A DNA stretch of 64,000 nucleotides from JAAYJT01 sp037446395 (GCA_037446395.1 JBBIIP010000004.1:80583-144582); one strand, 5' to 3'. Counted from the stretch's first letter, positions 19,246-28,473 are shown. Numbers and translations are program-made. The notes: generated from the sequence alone by a model not told the origin.

Positions 19246-20265
19246 ATGGGTTCAAAAAAAAGATACACGATTCATGACCTTGCTAGGGAGCTGAATACAA
19301 CACCATCAACGGTTTCCAGGGCATTGCAGGACAATCCGCGAATTAGTGTAAAAATGCGTAAGACTGTAAAAGATCTGGCTGACAAGCTGAATTATCAACC
19401 CGACTTCAAGGCACTCAGCCTCAGAAAAGGCAGTGGGCGCACCATCGGGGTCTTAATCCCACAGGTTGACCGGCATTTTTTTGCCACAGTTCTATCGGGT
19501 ATTGACGAAGTGGCGACTGCTGCAAACTACAATGTTTTAATTTGCCAGTCAATGGAGTCCGTCGAAAAGGAAAATGCACTGATAAGAAGCCTGATTTCAG
19601 GAAAAGTGGATGGTTTGATTGCATCAATTTCTATCGGAACAAAAGATGCAGCTTCGTTCAAGATGTTCCTGGAAAAAGGCATACCCCTTGTATTCTTCGA
19701 CAGGGTGATTGAAGATCTTCGGGTAAGTAAGGTTTTAATTGATGATTACATGGGGGCAGTTTTGGCAGTTGAACAGCTGATTAATCGTGGCTCAAAGCAC
19801 ATTGCGCATTTTGCCGGCCCCCAGCACATAAATATCTATCAAAATCGCACAAGAGGCTATATTGACACGTTAAAAAATCACAGCCTCCCAATTGATGAAG
19901 AAATTATTTTTTATAACGTCATTACCCGCGAAACTGGTTGTCAGGCAATGAATAAAATCATTGAAATGAGGAATCGTCCGGATGCAATATTTTCTTCGGG
20001 CGACTATTCGGCACTTGGTGCCATGATCTGTGCACGCGAATCGGGTCTTGAAGTCCCTGGAGATATCGCTGTTACCGGTTTTGCGAACGAGCCATTTGGC
20101 ACCCTTATTGACCCTGCACTAACCTCACTGGATCAGCATGGATTGGAAATGGGCAGGCAGGCAGCGGATTTGCTCATTGAAGAAATTGAACACACAGGGC
20201 CTAATTTCGTTCCGCGAACGGTTGTCCTCAATCCTGAGCTACATATAAGGAAATCGTCGCGTTGA
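19246..20265 (+). CDS. LacI-family transcriptional regulator of uronate genes
   Basis: DNA-binding repressor, 339 residues. N-terminal LacI helix-turn-helix: YTIHDLARELNTTPSTVSRA, then a hinge with KLNYQPDFKALSLR, followed by a periplasmic-binding-protein-like effector domain (IGVLIPQVDRHFF onward). It is divergent from kdgA and directly upstream of kduI, and a matching operator sits at both promoters. The simplest reading is a local repressor released by a KDG-pathway intermediate such as KDG or KDPG; the effector is inference. A name such as KdgR would be by role only, since the enterobacterial KdgR belongs to the IclR family. Confidence 0.94.
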   Translation: MGSKKRYTIHDLARELNTTPSTVSRALQDNPRISVKMRKTVKDLADKLNYQPDFKALSLRKGSGRTIGVLIPQVDRHFFATVLSGIDEVATAANYNVLICQSMESVEKENALIRSLISGKVDGLIASISIGTKDAASFKMFLEKGIPLVFFDRVIEDLRVSKVLIDDYMGAVLAVEQLINRGSKHIAHFAGPQHINIYQNRTRGYIDTLKNHSLPIDEEIIFYNVITRETGCQAMNKIIEMRNRPDAIFSSGDYSALGAMICARESGLEVPGDIAVTGFANEPFGTLIDPALTSLDQHGLEMGRQAADLLIEEIEHTGPNFVPRTVVLNPELHIRKSSR

Positions 20266-20282
20266 AATAATTTGACACTCAT

Positions 20283-20313
20283 TTTGAATTTAATATAGTT
20301 CCAGATAAATTTG
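20283..20313 (+). promoter_or_regulatory. kduI promoter (perfect Bacteroidota -33/-7)
   Basis: TTTG at 20283-20286 and TAAATTTG at 20306-20313 are separated by exactly 19 nt, matching the TTTG-N19-TAnnTTTG consensus of the Bacteroidota primary sigma factor. Transcription should start near 20320, about 27 nt before the kduI ATG. The LacI-type operator begins two bases further on. Confidence 0.85.
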
Positions 20314-20314
20314 C

Positions 20315-20326
20315 GCAAACGATTGT
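20315..20326 (+). promoter_or_regulatory. LacI-type operator of kduI-kduD
   Basis: GCAAACGATTGT, with TGCGCAAACGATTG (20313-20324... read from base 20313 less one flank) shared with the kdgA operator. The core is a near-palindrome about CG and resembles classical LacI-family sites. It overlaps the predicted transcription start, so binding should block initiation. One base separates it from the -7 box, exactly as at kdgA. Confidence 0.8.
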
Positions 20327-20346
20327 ATAAATAAATATTTTAAATC

Positions 20347-21189
20347 ATGTCTGTCAAATATCAAATAAGGTATGCAGTGCATCCACAAGATTTTGTTCAC
20401 TACGATACCCAACGAACGCGCCAGGAGTTCCTTATTGCAGATTTTCTGGTTCATGATGAAATAAACCTGGTTTATTCAATGTACGACCGTTTTATTGTAG
20501 GTGGTGCCGTGCCTGTTAAGAAAGCACTCATGCTTGAAACCATTGACCCGATTAAGGCTGAATTTTTCCTTCACCGGCGGGAGCTGGGAATTATCAATGT
20601 GGGTGGTAGCGGGAAAATAATGGTTGATGATACAGCATATTTGGTCAAAAACAAGGAAGCGCTATATATCGGCCGGGGAAACAAAAAAGTAATTTTCGAG
20701 AGTGTTCATCCTGATATGCCGGCTATTTACTATATCAACAGTGCTCCAGCACATCGCGCCTGCCCTGACAAAATGGTCACCCTCAATGATGCCCAACGCA
20801 TGGAAATGGGCTCGTTGGAAACTGCAAATGCCCGAACCATCAACAAAATGATTGTAAATGGAGTTGTGGAAACCTGCCAGCTTCAAATGGGCATGACACA
20901 GCTAAAATCAGGAAGTGTTTGGAATACGATGCCTCCACACGTACACTCACGTCGCATGGAGGCATACTTTTATTTTGAAGTTCCAGAAAACCAGGCAGTG
21001 TGTCATTTTATGGGCCAGCCACATGAAACAAGACATATTTGGATGAAAAACCACCAGGCTGTACTTTCACCTTCCTGGTCAATTCATGCAGCAGCCGGAA
21101 CATCGAACTATGTGTTTATATGGGGAATGGCAGGCGAAAACCTCGATTATGCAGATATGGACATTGCAAGTATTCATGATCTTAAATAA
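20347..21189 (+). CDS. kduI: 5-dehydro-4-deoxy-D-glucuronate isomerase KduI
   Basis: Isomerises 5-keto-4-deoxyuronate, released from unsaturated uronates, to 2,5-diketo-3-deoxygluconate in the cytoplasm. The 280-residue length and the whole sequence fit KduI: VGGAVPVKKALMLE near residue 58, GGSGKIMVDD, and the zinc-site cupin motif PPHVHSRRMEAYFYF around residue 197 with a further His in the WSIHAAAGTSNY segment. First gene of a kduI-kduD-DUF4861 run with 19 and 11 nt gaps, behind a strong promoter and a LacI-type operator. Confidence 0.97.
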   Translation: MSVKYQIRYAVHPQDFVHYDTQRTRQEFLIADFLVHDEINLVYSMYDRFIVGGAVPVKKALMLETIDPIKAEFFLHRRELGIINVGGSGKIMVDDTAYLVKNKEALYIGRGNKKVIFESVHPDMPAIYYINSAPAHRACPDKMVTLNDAQRMEMGSLETANARTINKMIVNGVVETCQLQMGMTQLKSGSVWNTMPPHVHSRRMEAYFYFEVPENQAVCHFMGQPHETRHIWMKNHQAVLSPSWSIHAAAGTSNYVFIWGMAGENLDYADMDIASIHDLK

Positions 21190-21208
21190 CACAATAAATT
21201 AAAAAAAT

Positions 21209-22003
21209 ATGTCATTGGAATTATTCAATCTCAACGGGAAAACTGCCCTGATTACAGGAGGCACCCATGGCTTGGGTATGGCTATGGCGCTAGGTCTTGC
21301 AGGTGCAGGTGCCGGTATCGTAATTAACGATGTTTCGCAAGAAAAAATAGATGCTGCTCTAATTGGATATAAGCAAAAGGGAGTGGATGCCATGGGTTAT
21401 GTATTTGATGTAACTCATGAGGAGAGCGTGATTAAGCATATCGCTCGAATCGAGAAAGAGGTTGCACCCATTGATATACTTGTAAACAATGCCGGGATCA
21501 TCAAACGTGTTTCCATGCTCGAGATGGAGGTTACTGATTTTCGCCAGGTGATTGACATTGACCTTGTTGGGCCATTTATTGTTGCACGCACAGTAGCGAA
21601 AAGCATGATAACACGAAAATCCGGAGGAAAAATTATCAACATCTGCTCAATGATGAGTGAACTCGGAAGAAATACAGTTTCGGCCTATGCAGCTGCCAAG
21701 GGCGGCCTCAAAATGCTGACCAGGACCATGGCAACCGAATGGGCCAGGTTCAATATCCAGGCCAATGGTTTGGGCCCTGGCTATTTTGCTACATCCCAGA
21801 CAGCACCCATCAGGCAGGAAGGGCATCCATTCAATGATTTCATCATCAACCGCACTCCAGCGGGTCGCTGGGGCGTTCCTGAAGAATTGCAGGGTGCAGC
21901 TATTTTCCTGGCATCAGCTGCATCCGATTTTGTGAACGGCCACATACTTTACGTGGATGGCGGTATATTGGCTACTATCGGAAAACCAACGAATGAACCA
22001 TAA
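21209..22003 (+). CDS. kduD: 2-deoxy-D-gluconate 3-dehydrogenase / KDG-forming SDR KduD
   Basis: Short-chain dehydrogenase reducing 2,5-diketo-3-deoxygluconate to KDG with NAD(P)H. The 264-residue protein has the nucleotide-binding motif TGGTHGLGMAMA, the NNAG motif, a catalytic serine in INICSMMSELG and YAAAKGG, and the C-terminal FVNGHILYVDGG of the family. Placement directly after kduI identifies the substrate well. Cytoplasmic. Confidence 0.95.
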   Translation: MSLELFNLNGKTALITGGTHGLGMAMALGLAGAGAGIVINDVSQEKIDAALIGYKQKGVDAMGYVFDVTHEESVIKHIARIEKEVAPIDILVNNAGIIKRVSMLEMEVTDFRQVIDIDLVGPFIVARTVAKSMITRKSGGKIINICSMMSELGRNTVSAYAAAKGGLKMLTRTMATEWARFNIQANGLGPGYFATSQTAPIRQEGHPFNDFIINRTPAGRWGVPEELQGAAIFLASAASDFVNGHILYVDGGILATIGKPTNEP

Positions 22004-22014
22004 ACACTAATCCT

Positions 22015-23268
22015 ATGAAAACACGAAAAGTACTCTATGTTAACATTATGTTTTTGATTGCATTTTGGCTCAGCGCCTGCAATAATCATTCGGAGCATCG
22101 TCTCACCGTTAAGAATCCTTCTGATTTTGATCGTGTGGATGAACCCGTTGTGCTGTCCAGATCAGAAATTGAAAACAAAATTGGCCCGATTGCGCCAGGA
22201 TTGTCACCCTTGCTCGTTACCAAAAGCGGCGATACACTCCCAACTCAATCAGATGATCTTACCGGTGATGGCCTTTGGGATGAAATATTCTCATTGATTT
22301 CGATTAAGGCAAGGGGTACAGAAAAATTCAAAATTGTCCTGGTTGAGGAATCGGCATTGCCCTCCTTCCCAGTCAGGACAAACATCAGGATGGCAAGAAT
22401 TCTTCCAAATGGTGTTTACGAAGAAGTAGCTTCAGCCAGGCGGCTCACGGCTGAGGATGGTTTAGCCGCAAATATTTTTCACCTGGAAGGTCCAGCTTGG
22501 GAAAACGATGAGGTTGGATTCAGAAATTACTTTGATGTCCGGAATGGTATGGATATATACGGGAAGGTAAGAAACGACATGGTACTCGACCGTGCCGGCA
22601 TCAATGAAGATTATCACTTTATGCAAAAATGGGGAATGGACATTTTGCGTGTGGGCACATCTCTTGGCGCTGGATCTCTTGCCATCCAAAAGAACGGAAC
22701 GCTATTCAGGGTGGCTCCTGAATCGCAAGGTGTTTATGAGCTTATAGCCGAAGGCCCATTGCGCTCAATGCTAAGGCTCAAATATAACTATTGGCAGGTG
22801 GATAACGACACCATTTCGCTGGTTCACGATATTTCAATTCGGGGTGGTGCATGGTTTTATGAAAGTCGGGTCACGCTGTCAGGACCTGTGACTTTGCCAA
22901 CCCTAATCTCAGGAATATCAACCATGAGCCTTGATGACCAAGGAGAGGTCATGACAAGCGAAGGAAAGATTCAAATTGTTTCGACATTTGGAAAACAGTC
23001 CTATAATAAAGAATATCTGGGTTTGGCTATCATGCTGCCTGCAACAGCCTACGCCGGCTATGAACTCACCGGTACCGAAGCAGATCATGGAATCACCAAC
23101 AGTGCCCTGATAAAAATGAACGCAGAGAATAAACTGCCGGCAATTTTTCGTTTCTATGCTGCCTGGGAGGTTTCTGACCCACGTTTTTCCGACAAAAATT
23201 ACTTTAGCGAATTTCTGAAGAAAGAAGCCACGAAATGGGCTGAGCCCCTACAAGTGAAATTCCGGTAA
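22015..23268 (+). CDS. DUF4861-family lipoprotein
   Basis: 417-residue exported lipoprotein (LSAC near residue 21) of the DUF4861 family, which recurs in Bacteroidota uronic-acid polysaccharide loci. The visible sequence is a beta-rich enzyme-like domain: DDLTGDGLWDEIF, EGPAWENDEVGFRNYFD and GMDIYGK early on, then RVGTSLGAGSLAI and a long beta-sandwich. No experimentally known activity comes to mind. The 11-nt gap to kduD ties it to unsaturated-uronate use; a periplasmic role on oligouronides such as hydrolysis or epimerisation is possible but is inference. Confidence 0.8.
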   Translation: MKTRKVLYVNIMFLIAFWLSACNNHSEHRLTVKNPSDFDRVDEPVVLSRSEIENKIGPIAPGLSPLLVTKSGDTLPTQSDDLTGDGLWDEIFSLISIKARGTEKFKIVLVEESALPSFPVRTNIRMARILPNGVYEEVASARRLTAEDGLAANIFHLEGPAWENDEVGFRNYFDVRNGMDIYGKVRNDMVLDRAGINEDYHFMQKWGMDILRVGTSLGAGSLAIQKNGTLFRVAPESQGVYELIAEGPLRSMLRLKYNYWQVDNDTISLVHDISIRGGAWFYESRVTLSGPVTLPTLISGISTMSLDDQGEVMTSEGKIQIVSTFGKQSYNKEYLGLAIMLPATAYAGYELTGTEADHGITNSALIKMNAENKLPAIFRFYAAWEVSDPRFSDKNYFSEFLKKEATKWAEPLQVKFR

Positions 23269-23378
23269 TGCTTACCTGGCAAACAAAAGGATAGAAACCT
23301 CCTACCATTTTCTAGCACATTTCCGGTTTTTTCAATGCAGGATGTAACCTGATGTCTGCAAATACCAAAGTCATTAGT

Positions 23379-23390
23379 GTTTTTAAAAAC
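23379..23390. terminator. AT-rich palindrome between convergent genes
   Basis: A perfect 12-bp palindrome GTTTTTAAAAAC lies in the 142-nt gap between the convergent DUF4861 and gnd genes. It may contribute to termination in both directions, but it has no GC stem, so the call is weak. Confidence 0.3.
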
Positions 23391-23410
23391 GCACTTGTTT
23401 CGTTAACGCA

Positions 23411-24865
23411 CTATACATTGTAAGTTGTGGAAGAGGTTGTTCCACCTCTGCCGGTCCAGTTGGTATGAAAGAATTTCCCTCTCGGGCTATCAATTCTTTC
23501 GTAGGTATGCGCTCCAAAATAGTCGCGTTGGGCTTGCAACAGATTGGCTGGCAGGCGCTCACTACGATAACCATCGAAATAATTCAGGGCTGAGGAAAGC
23601 GCAGGCACCGGAATCCCATTTGTGATGGCGGCAGCTACAACCCGGCGCCAGCCGGCGGATGCATCTAGAAGTTTATCTTTGAAATAATCAACAAGCATCA
23701 GGTTCAGAAGGTTAGTGTCATGGTCGAAAGCTTCTTTTATTTTTCCTAAAAATACCGAGCGGATAATGCAACCGCCCCGCCACATCAGTGCTACGCCTCC
23801 ATAATTAAGGTCCCATCCAAACTCTTCAGCGGCAGCGCGCATCAGCACATAACCCTGGGCATAACTTACAATCTTTGAGGCAAGCAAAGCTTTTCTCAAG
23901 TCTTCGACAAAGGCGGCCTTATCGCCCTGAAAATTTGAAAGTTGTGCACCTAAGATTTTTGAAGCAATCACACGTTCATCTTTCTGAGAAGACAGACAAC
24001 GGGCAAAAACCGATTCGCCAATGAGGGTCAGCGGAACGCCCAGATCAAGAGCTGCTACACCGGTCCATTTGCCTGTGCCTTTCTGCCCGGCAGTATCTAA
24101 AATCTTATCCACCAAAGGGGTTCCATCTTCATCTTTGTATGCGAGAATGTCTCGTGTAATTTCGATCAGGTATGAATCAAGCTCGCCCTTGTTCCATTCT
24201 TTAAAAACCTCATGCATTTCGTCGGCCGACATTTGGAGAATATCTTTCATCACATGATAGGCTTCGCAGATTAGCTGCATGTCGCCATATTCAATTCCAT
24301 TATGTACCATTTTAATAAAATGGCCAGCCCCGTTTTCGCCAACCCAATCGCAGCAAGGCGACCCATCTTCAACTTTTGCTGCAATATCCTGAAAAATATA
24401 CTTCAAATGAGGCCAGGCCTTTTTCGATCCACCAGGCATGATGGAAGGACCCTTCAACGCACCTTCTTCGCCTCCCGAGACACCGGTTCCGATATATAAT
24501 AGCCCTTTACTTTCTAAATATGCTGTGCGGCGATTGGTATCCGGGAAATGGGTATTCCCGCCATCAATGATGATGTCTCCTGGTTCCAATAAAGGAATCA
24601 GCATTTCAATAAAATCATCCACCGGCTTGCCGGCTTTGACCATCAGCATCACCTTGCGGGGTGTTTTTAGTGAGTGCACCAATTCCTCAAGGCTATATGT
24701 GCCGATGATTTTTTTGTTACTTCCTCTTCCTTTGACAAAATCCACCACTTTATCGGTCGAACGATTGAAAACCGAAACCGTGTAGCCTTTGCTTTCCATA
24801 TTCAGGACAAGGTTTTCGCCCATCACTGCGAGCCCTATCAGCCCTATATCTGCTTTTTTATTCAT
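23411..24865 (-). CDS. gnd: 6-phosphogluconate dehydrogenase, decarboxylating
   Basis: Oxidises 6-phosphogluconate to ribulose 5-phosphate and CO2 with NAD(P)+. From the ATG at 24865 (MNKKADIGLIGLAVMGENL) the 484-residue protein has the Rossmann motif GLAVMGENL, the substrate-binding GVSGGEEGALKGPSIMPGG, the catalytic-lysine region GHFIKMVHNGIEYGDMQ and the C-terminal TNWTGRGG tail. The longer open frame upstream of this ATG has no family similarity. It is last in the minus-strand sugar-acid run. Its presence in a uronate locus is unexpected because the KDG route does not need it; the LarA-type epimerase and a PfkB kinase two and three genes upstream could supply its substrate (inference). 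Confidence 0.96.
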   Translation of the reverse strand: MNKKADIGLIGLAVMGENLVLNMESKGYTVSVFNRSTDKVVDFVKGRGSNKKIIGTYSLEELVHSLKTPRKVMLMVKAGKPVDDFIEMLIPLLEPGDIIIDGGNTHFPDTNRRTAYLESKGLLYIGTGVSGGEEGALKGPSIMPGGSKKAWPHLKYIFQDIAAKVEDGSPCCDWVGENGAGHFIKMVHNGIEYGDMQLICEAYHVMKDILQMSADEMHEVFKEWNKGELDSYLIEITRDILAYKDEDGTPLVDKILDTAGQKGTGKWTGVAALDLGVPLTLIGESVFARCLSSQKDERVIASKILGAQLSNFQGDKAAFVEDLRKALLASKIVSYAQGYVLMRAAAEEFGWDLNYGGVALMWRGGCIIRSVFLGKIKEAFDHDTNLLNLMLVDYFKDKLLDASAGWRRVVAAAITNGIPVPALSSALNYFDGYRSERLPANLLQAQRDYFGAHTYERIDSPRGKFFHTNWTGRGGTTSSTTYNV

Positions 24866-24938
24866 CTTGCTTTTTTTATTAAGGATTATAAAAGTACTCC
24901 TGATTTTTGATTTAATACATCGACTTTTAGGATATATC

Positions 24939-26075
24939 TTAAGTATCTTTAACCTGTAGATCAAAGCCCATATTTTGAGTGATAAGAAGATGTTCTTCTT
25001 TAGGGTTTTTAATTAATATTTTGAATGCAAATGGCTCGCGGCGCACCGGGTAGTTTTCTCTTTGCTTTTCGAATACATCACATGCCCCCTTTAATCGAAA
25101 ACTATCGTTTTCAATATTATAAGTTTGGTATGCAAGTTTTATGAAAAATTCCTCAGTGGTCAAGTGCTCGCAATCCTGTGAAAATTCAGGTTGATCGGGC
25201 TGAGGCAATGAATTAGGAATCCAATCGTCCATTCCCAAACCAAAAAAGCGGCTGACTGCCTGTACGCTCATTGCTGTTCCGTTTGCTTTTCCATCGGCCG
25301 AATAACCCGCAATGTGAGGGGTAGCGATATCCGCACATTGAAGCAATTCTTTTGAGAGATTTGGTTCATGTTCCCAAACGTCAATAATGGCACCACGCAA
25401 ATGCCCTGATTTAAGTGCATGAATAAGCGATTTTGTTTCAACAACCTCTCCCCGGGAAGTATTAATAAGCCAGGCGCCATGTTTCATCTTATTCAGAAAA
25501 CTGGCGTCTGCCATATGAAGCGTTTTATCAGCGCCAATAATTTGCAGTGGAACATGCAGTGTAATGATGTCGGAGTCTGAAAGCACCTGTTCCATGCCAA
25601 CAAACCCTTCGGGGCCTTCGTTGCGTTCACGCGGAGGGTCGTTTACGAGGGTTTTGATTCCTAATGCCCTGGCAAGCATTTCAATTTTCGACCCAACATG
25701 CCCGGCGCCTATGATGCCAAGCGTAATGTTGTGAAATTTCATCCTGTCCCGGTCAATTATATAGGCGAGTGCAGAAGCAAAGTATTGTTTAACCGACCCC
25801 GAATTGCAACCAGGTGCATTTGTCCAGAAAATCCCGTTTTTCTCGCAGAAAATAGTATCAATATGGTCAAAGCCGATTGTAGCGGTGGCAATAAATTTTA
25901 CACGGGTTCCTTTTAGCAACTGTTCATTACAGATGGTACGGGTGCGAACTATCAGCGCATCGGCTTCTGCAATAGAATGCTGGTTGATTTCATGGTTTGG
26001 CAAATAAATTACCTCAGCGTGGTCGTCGAGGGCGCCTTTCAGGAAAGGTATTTTATTGTCTGCAACAATTTTCAT
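24939..26075 (-). CDS. pdxB: 4-phosphoerythronate dehydrogenase PdxB-like
   Basis: D-2-hydroxyacid dehydrogenase of the PdxB type, which oxidises 4-phospho-D-erythronate in pyridoxal phosphate synthesis. The 378-residue protein begins MKIVADNKIPFL, has the PdxB-like ADALIVRTRT and TATIGFDHIDT, the nucleotide motif GIIGAGHVGSK, the arginine in NTSRGEVVE and the GYSADGKANGT helix with the catalytic-site His in TPHIAGYS. Its ATG overlaps the stop of the upstream LarA-like gene in an ATGA, indicating translational coupling. Housekeeping B6 synthesis is the family role; a sugar-acid substrate specific to this locus cannot be excluded. Confidence 0.88.
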   Translation of the reverse strand: MKIVADNKIPFLKGALDDHAEVIYLPNHEINQHSIAEADALIVRTRTICNEQLLKGTRVKFIATATIGFDHIDTIFCEKNGIFWTNAPGCNSGSVKQYFASALAYIIDRDRMKFHNITLGIIGAGHVGSKIEMLARALGIKTLVNDPPRERNEGPEGFVGMEQVLSDSDIITLHVPLQIIGADKTLHMADASFLNKMKHGAWLINTSRGEVVETKSLIHALKSGHLRGAIIDVWEHEPNLSKELLQCADIATPHIAGYSADGKANGTAMSVQAVSRFFGLGMDDWIPNSLPQPDQPEFSQDCEHLTTEEFFIKLAYQTYNIENDSFRLKGACDVFEKQRENYPVRREPFAFKILIKNPKEEHLLITQNMGFDLQVKDT

Positions 26076-27346
26076 GCTTCGAAACGCTGTTTACAAGCCC
26101 ATAGTCCGAGAGCCGGGTTCGAAATAAAAAATATTTCTTCGCCTCCGGGGAGCAGATTAAACCCTTCCCGTAGTATTTCGGGGTTGTATTTTTTTATCAT
26201 CTGTCCGTAATCTGCATAATTCAAATTTACCGATTCAATTTCAGGTTGCGAAAGAGATCCGGGGCAATAGGTAATTTTGAAACGATTTTCGGACGAGCCG
26301 TGAATGAGATGTGCTGCTGCGCTTAGGTTATTACTCAGATCCTCATTTTCGCGGGTGTTTTGCAGAATTTCAGGAGTGGTCATATATCCATATTTTCTGA
26401 TCAGCGTATCAATCTGCCTGTCTTCGCCAAACTCTTTGAGTCCAGGTGCCAGCACAATCAGCTCTCCCCCATCGGCGATGGCCATACGGGTGCGATAGAT
26501 GCTTTTGTTTCCAAGCCAGGTGCTCTTAAATTCTTCCGGGTCAAGAAAAACAACAACTTTAAGCAGGGGTTTATCCAACATGATAAAATTAACCTTTAAG
26601 GATAATTTTGCTGCTTGTTCAAAACATTCAAAATCATCTCCAATATACAATCCCCTGACCTTCAGCTTTCCGGATTTGTCTTTCCCTATCACAGTGAGGA
26701 CATATAAGATGGGAAGGTTTTTTGCAAAATTCTCGGAGGCATAATTCAGCACTTTTCGAACAGGTGTGTTTACACGACCCATGATGCGTTCCATTCCATA
26801 GGCTGCACCCAGAAAGTGGCTTTTGTTAATTCCTTCCTGGCCTCCGGTGCCAATAAATATATTTTTATTATGATTTGCCATTCCGATAACCTCATGTGGA
26901 ACCACCTGTCCGATAGAGAGAATCAGGTCGTGCCCTCCATTGGCCAGCAGGTGATTTACCTGTGCCGGCCAGGAATATTCCACCTTACCCTCCGAAACTT
27001 CGCTGACAAAGTTTGCAGGCACTTCGCCAAGGGTGACGATATCGGTTCGCCAGCGGTGTTCGCGAAACAGATGCAGTGGAACGCCTTCGAACATGCGGTG
27101 TATTTCTCTTTCCGTCATTGGGCTGTGGGTGCCAAGAGCAGGGAGAATATCGGTAAGAGCATCGCCAAAATAATCCCATGCCATGCGTGTAAGAAGGCCG
27201 GCCAGCGAATGATAGCGGGTGAAGTCGGGGGGAACGGCAAGCACTTTTTTTCGCTTTCCAACCTTTGCAAACGTATCATAGAGGGCTTTTCTTAGCTCCA
27301 GCTCACTGAGCTCCATTGTTTCAGAGCCATTGGCATAGTAAATCAT
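26072..27346 (-). CDS. LarA-superfamily nickel-dependent hydroxyacid racemase/epimerase
   Basis: A 424-residue member of the lactate racemase superfamily, whose enzymes use a nickel-pincer nucleotide covalently bound to a lysine to invert the C2 centre of 2-hydroxy acids. The residues line up with Lactobacillus plantarum LarA: DFTR at 41-44, GTHSP with His74, PHEVIG with His151, Lys161 in HNKNIFIG and His177 in NKSHFLG. The spacings His151-Lys161 (10) and Lys161-His177 (16) equal those of LarA His174-Lys184-His200. An inner ATG at 27316 is a possible start. Among sugar kinases, gnd and mannonate-pathway genes a sugar acid such as gluconate/mannonate is a more likely substrate than lactate (inference). 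No larB, larC or larE cofactor genes are in the window. Confidence 0.85.
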   Translation of the reverse strand: MIYYANGSETMELSELELRKALYDTFAKVGKRKKVLAVPPDFTRYHSLAGLLTRMAWDYFGDALTDILPALGTHSPMTEREIHRMFEGVPLHLFREHRWRTDIVTLGEVPANFVSEVSEGKVEYSWPAQVNHLLANGGHDLILSIGQVVPHEVIGMANHNKNIFIGTGGQEGINKSHFLGAAYGMERIMGRVNTPVRKVLNYASENFAKNLPILYVLTVIGKDKSGKLKVRGLYIGDDFECFEQAAKLSLKVNFIMLDKPLLKVVVFLDPEEFKSTWLGNKSIYRTRMAIADGGELIVLAPGLKEFGEDRQIDTLIRKYGYMTTPEILQNTRENEDLSNNLSAAAHLIHGSSENRFKITYCPGSLSQPEIESVNLNYADYGQMIKKYNPEILREGFNLLPGGEEIFFISNPALGLWACKQRFEA

Positions 27347-27399
27347 ATTATAGTCGAAACCTATTATATTTTAACTTGTGCTGGTATTACTTCAAGATT

Positions 27400-28473
27400 C
27401 TACCTTTTCACCCTGGCATTTCCTTCCCATATGCTCCAAATCGTCTCTTCGTCGGCGGGTTGGGCATAATCTGTTTCAAATGTGGTGGCCAATGCCCCTG
27501 AAGCCCAGCCGAATTGCAGCCATTTTTCGGCCGTCCATCCTTTAAGTATCGCATAAAGCATTCCGCCAACAAAACCATCGCCCCCGCCAATGCGGTCGAG
27601 CACTGAAATGGGCCTGGGTTTTATGACTTGCCACTGGTTGTCTGCAAGCATGATTGCCCCCCATAGATGTTGGTTCACACTAACTACTTCGCGCAATGTT
27701 GTGGCAAATACTGATGCATTTGGGAATGACTGCTTTACGTTTCCAATCATTGCCTTGAAACCTTCTATTTCGGCTTCAATATCTTTTCCTCCAACCTTGG
27801 GGCCTTTAATATCAAGGCAAAGCTGAAAATCTTCTTCGTTGCCCACCAGGATATCTGATGCGGAGGCAATTTCTGCGAATATATCATGCAGCTCTTTTTC
27901 GCGGCCTTTCCAAAATGAGGCTCTATAATTCAGGTCAAATGAAATGCGTGTGCCGTATTTTTTGGCTGCGCGGGCAAGTTCGAGACAGAACAAACTGGTT
28001 TCGTGCGAAAGCGCTGCGATGAGACCCGAAAGATGCACAATCTGAACGCCTTCTGCCCTAAAAATACGCTCTAAATCAAAATCCTTGACATTCAGCGTGC
28101 GGCCAACCTCTCCTGCCCTGTCGTTATGCACACGTGGCCCTCGGGTACCAAACCCGCTATCGGCTATATTAAACTGGTGGCGATAGCCCCAGGGGCCACC
28201 CTGTTCAACATCAGGACCTTCGAATTCCATGTTGCGTGCCCGGAGGTTGGCTTTTATATATTGGGCAATAGGGCTACCTTTTACAAACGTAGTGAGCACC
28301 TTCACCGGTAATCCGAGGTAAGATGAAATGCTGGCGACATTGGTTTCTGCACTGGTGGCCTGCATTCTTAAGATATCGCTCGATTGAACTGGTTGTCCGT
28401 TCATAGGTGTGATGCGAACCCCCATACTGGTAGGTACTAATAATGAGTATTTGCAGTTGGATTTAAGTTCCAT
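27400..28473 (-). CDS. PfkB-family sugar kinase (KDG kinase-like, paralogue 1)
   Basis: ATP-dependent carbohydrate kinase, 357 residues. PfkB features: N-terminal substrate region, DLNYRASFWKG, VGNEEDF and the catalytic anion-hole motif DRIGGGDGFVGG near residue 290, where the usual A of GAGDAF is G and the A after GGD is G. Related to KDG kinase KdgK. It shares the DLNYR and GNEED segments with the next kinase gene, from which it is separated by 59 nt, so the pair arose by duplication. One copy should phosphorylate KDG for KdgA; the other may take another sugar acid, for example gluconate for gnd. Which is which cannot be told from sequence alone. Confidence 0.88.
   Translation of the reverse strand: MELKSNCKYSLLVPTSMGVRITPMNGQPVQSSDILRMQATSAETNVASISSYLGLPVKVLTTFVKGSPIAQYIKANLRARNMEFEGPDVEQGGPWGYRHQFNIADSGFGTRGPRVHNDRAGEVGRTLNVKDFDLERIFRAEGVQIVHLSGLIAALSHETSLFCLELARAAKKYGTRISFDLNYRASFWKGREKELHDIFAEIASASDILVGNEEDFQLCLDIKGPKVGGKDIEAEIEGFKAMIGNVKQSFPNASVFATTLREVVSVNQHLWGAIMLADNQWQVIKPRPISVLDRIGGGDGFVGGMLYAILKGWTAEKWLQFGWASGALATTFETDYAQPADEETIWSIWEGNARVKR

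Noticed and set aside
26072..27346. Calling this gene lactate racemase larA
   Set aside because: The catalytic set fits the superfamily, but context gives sugar acids and no larB, larC or larE is present, so a specific name is not justified.
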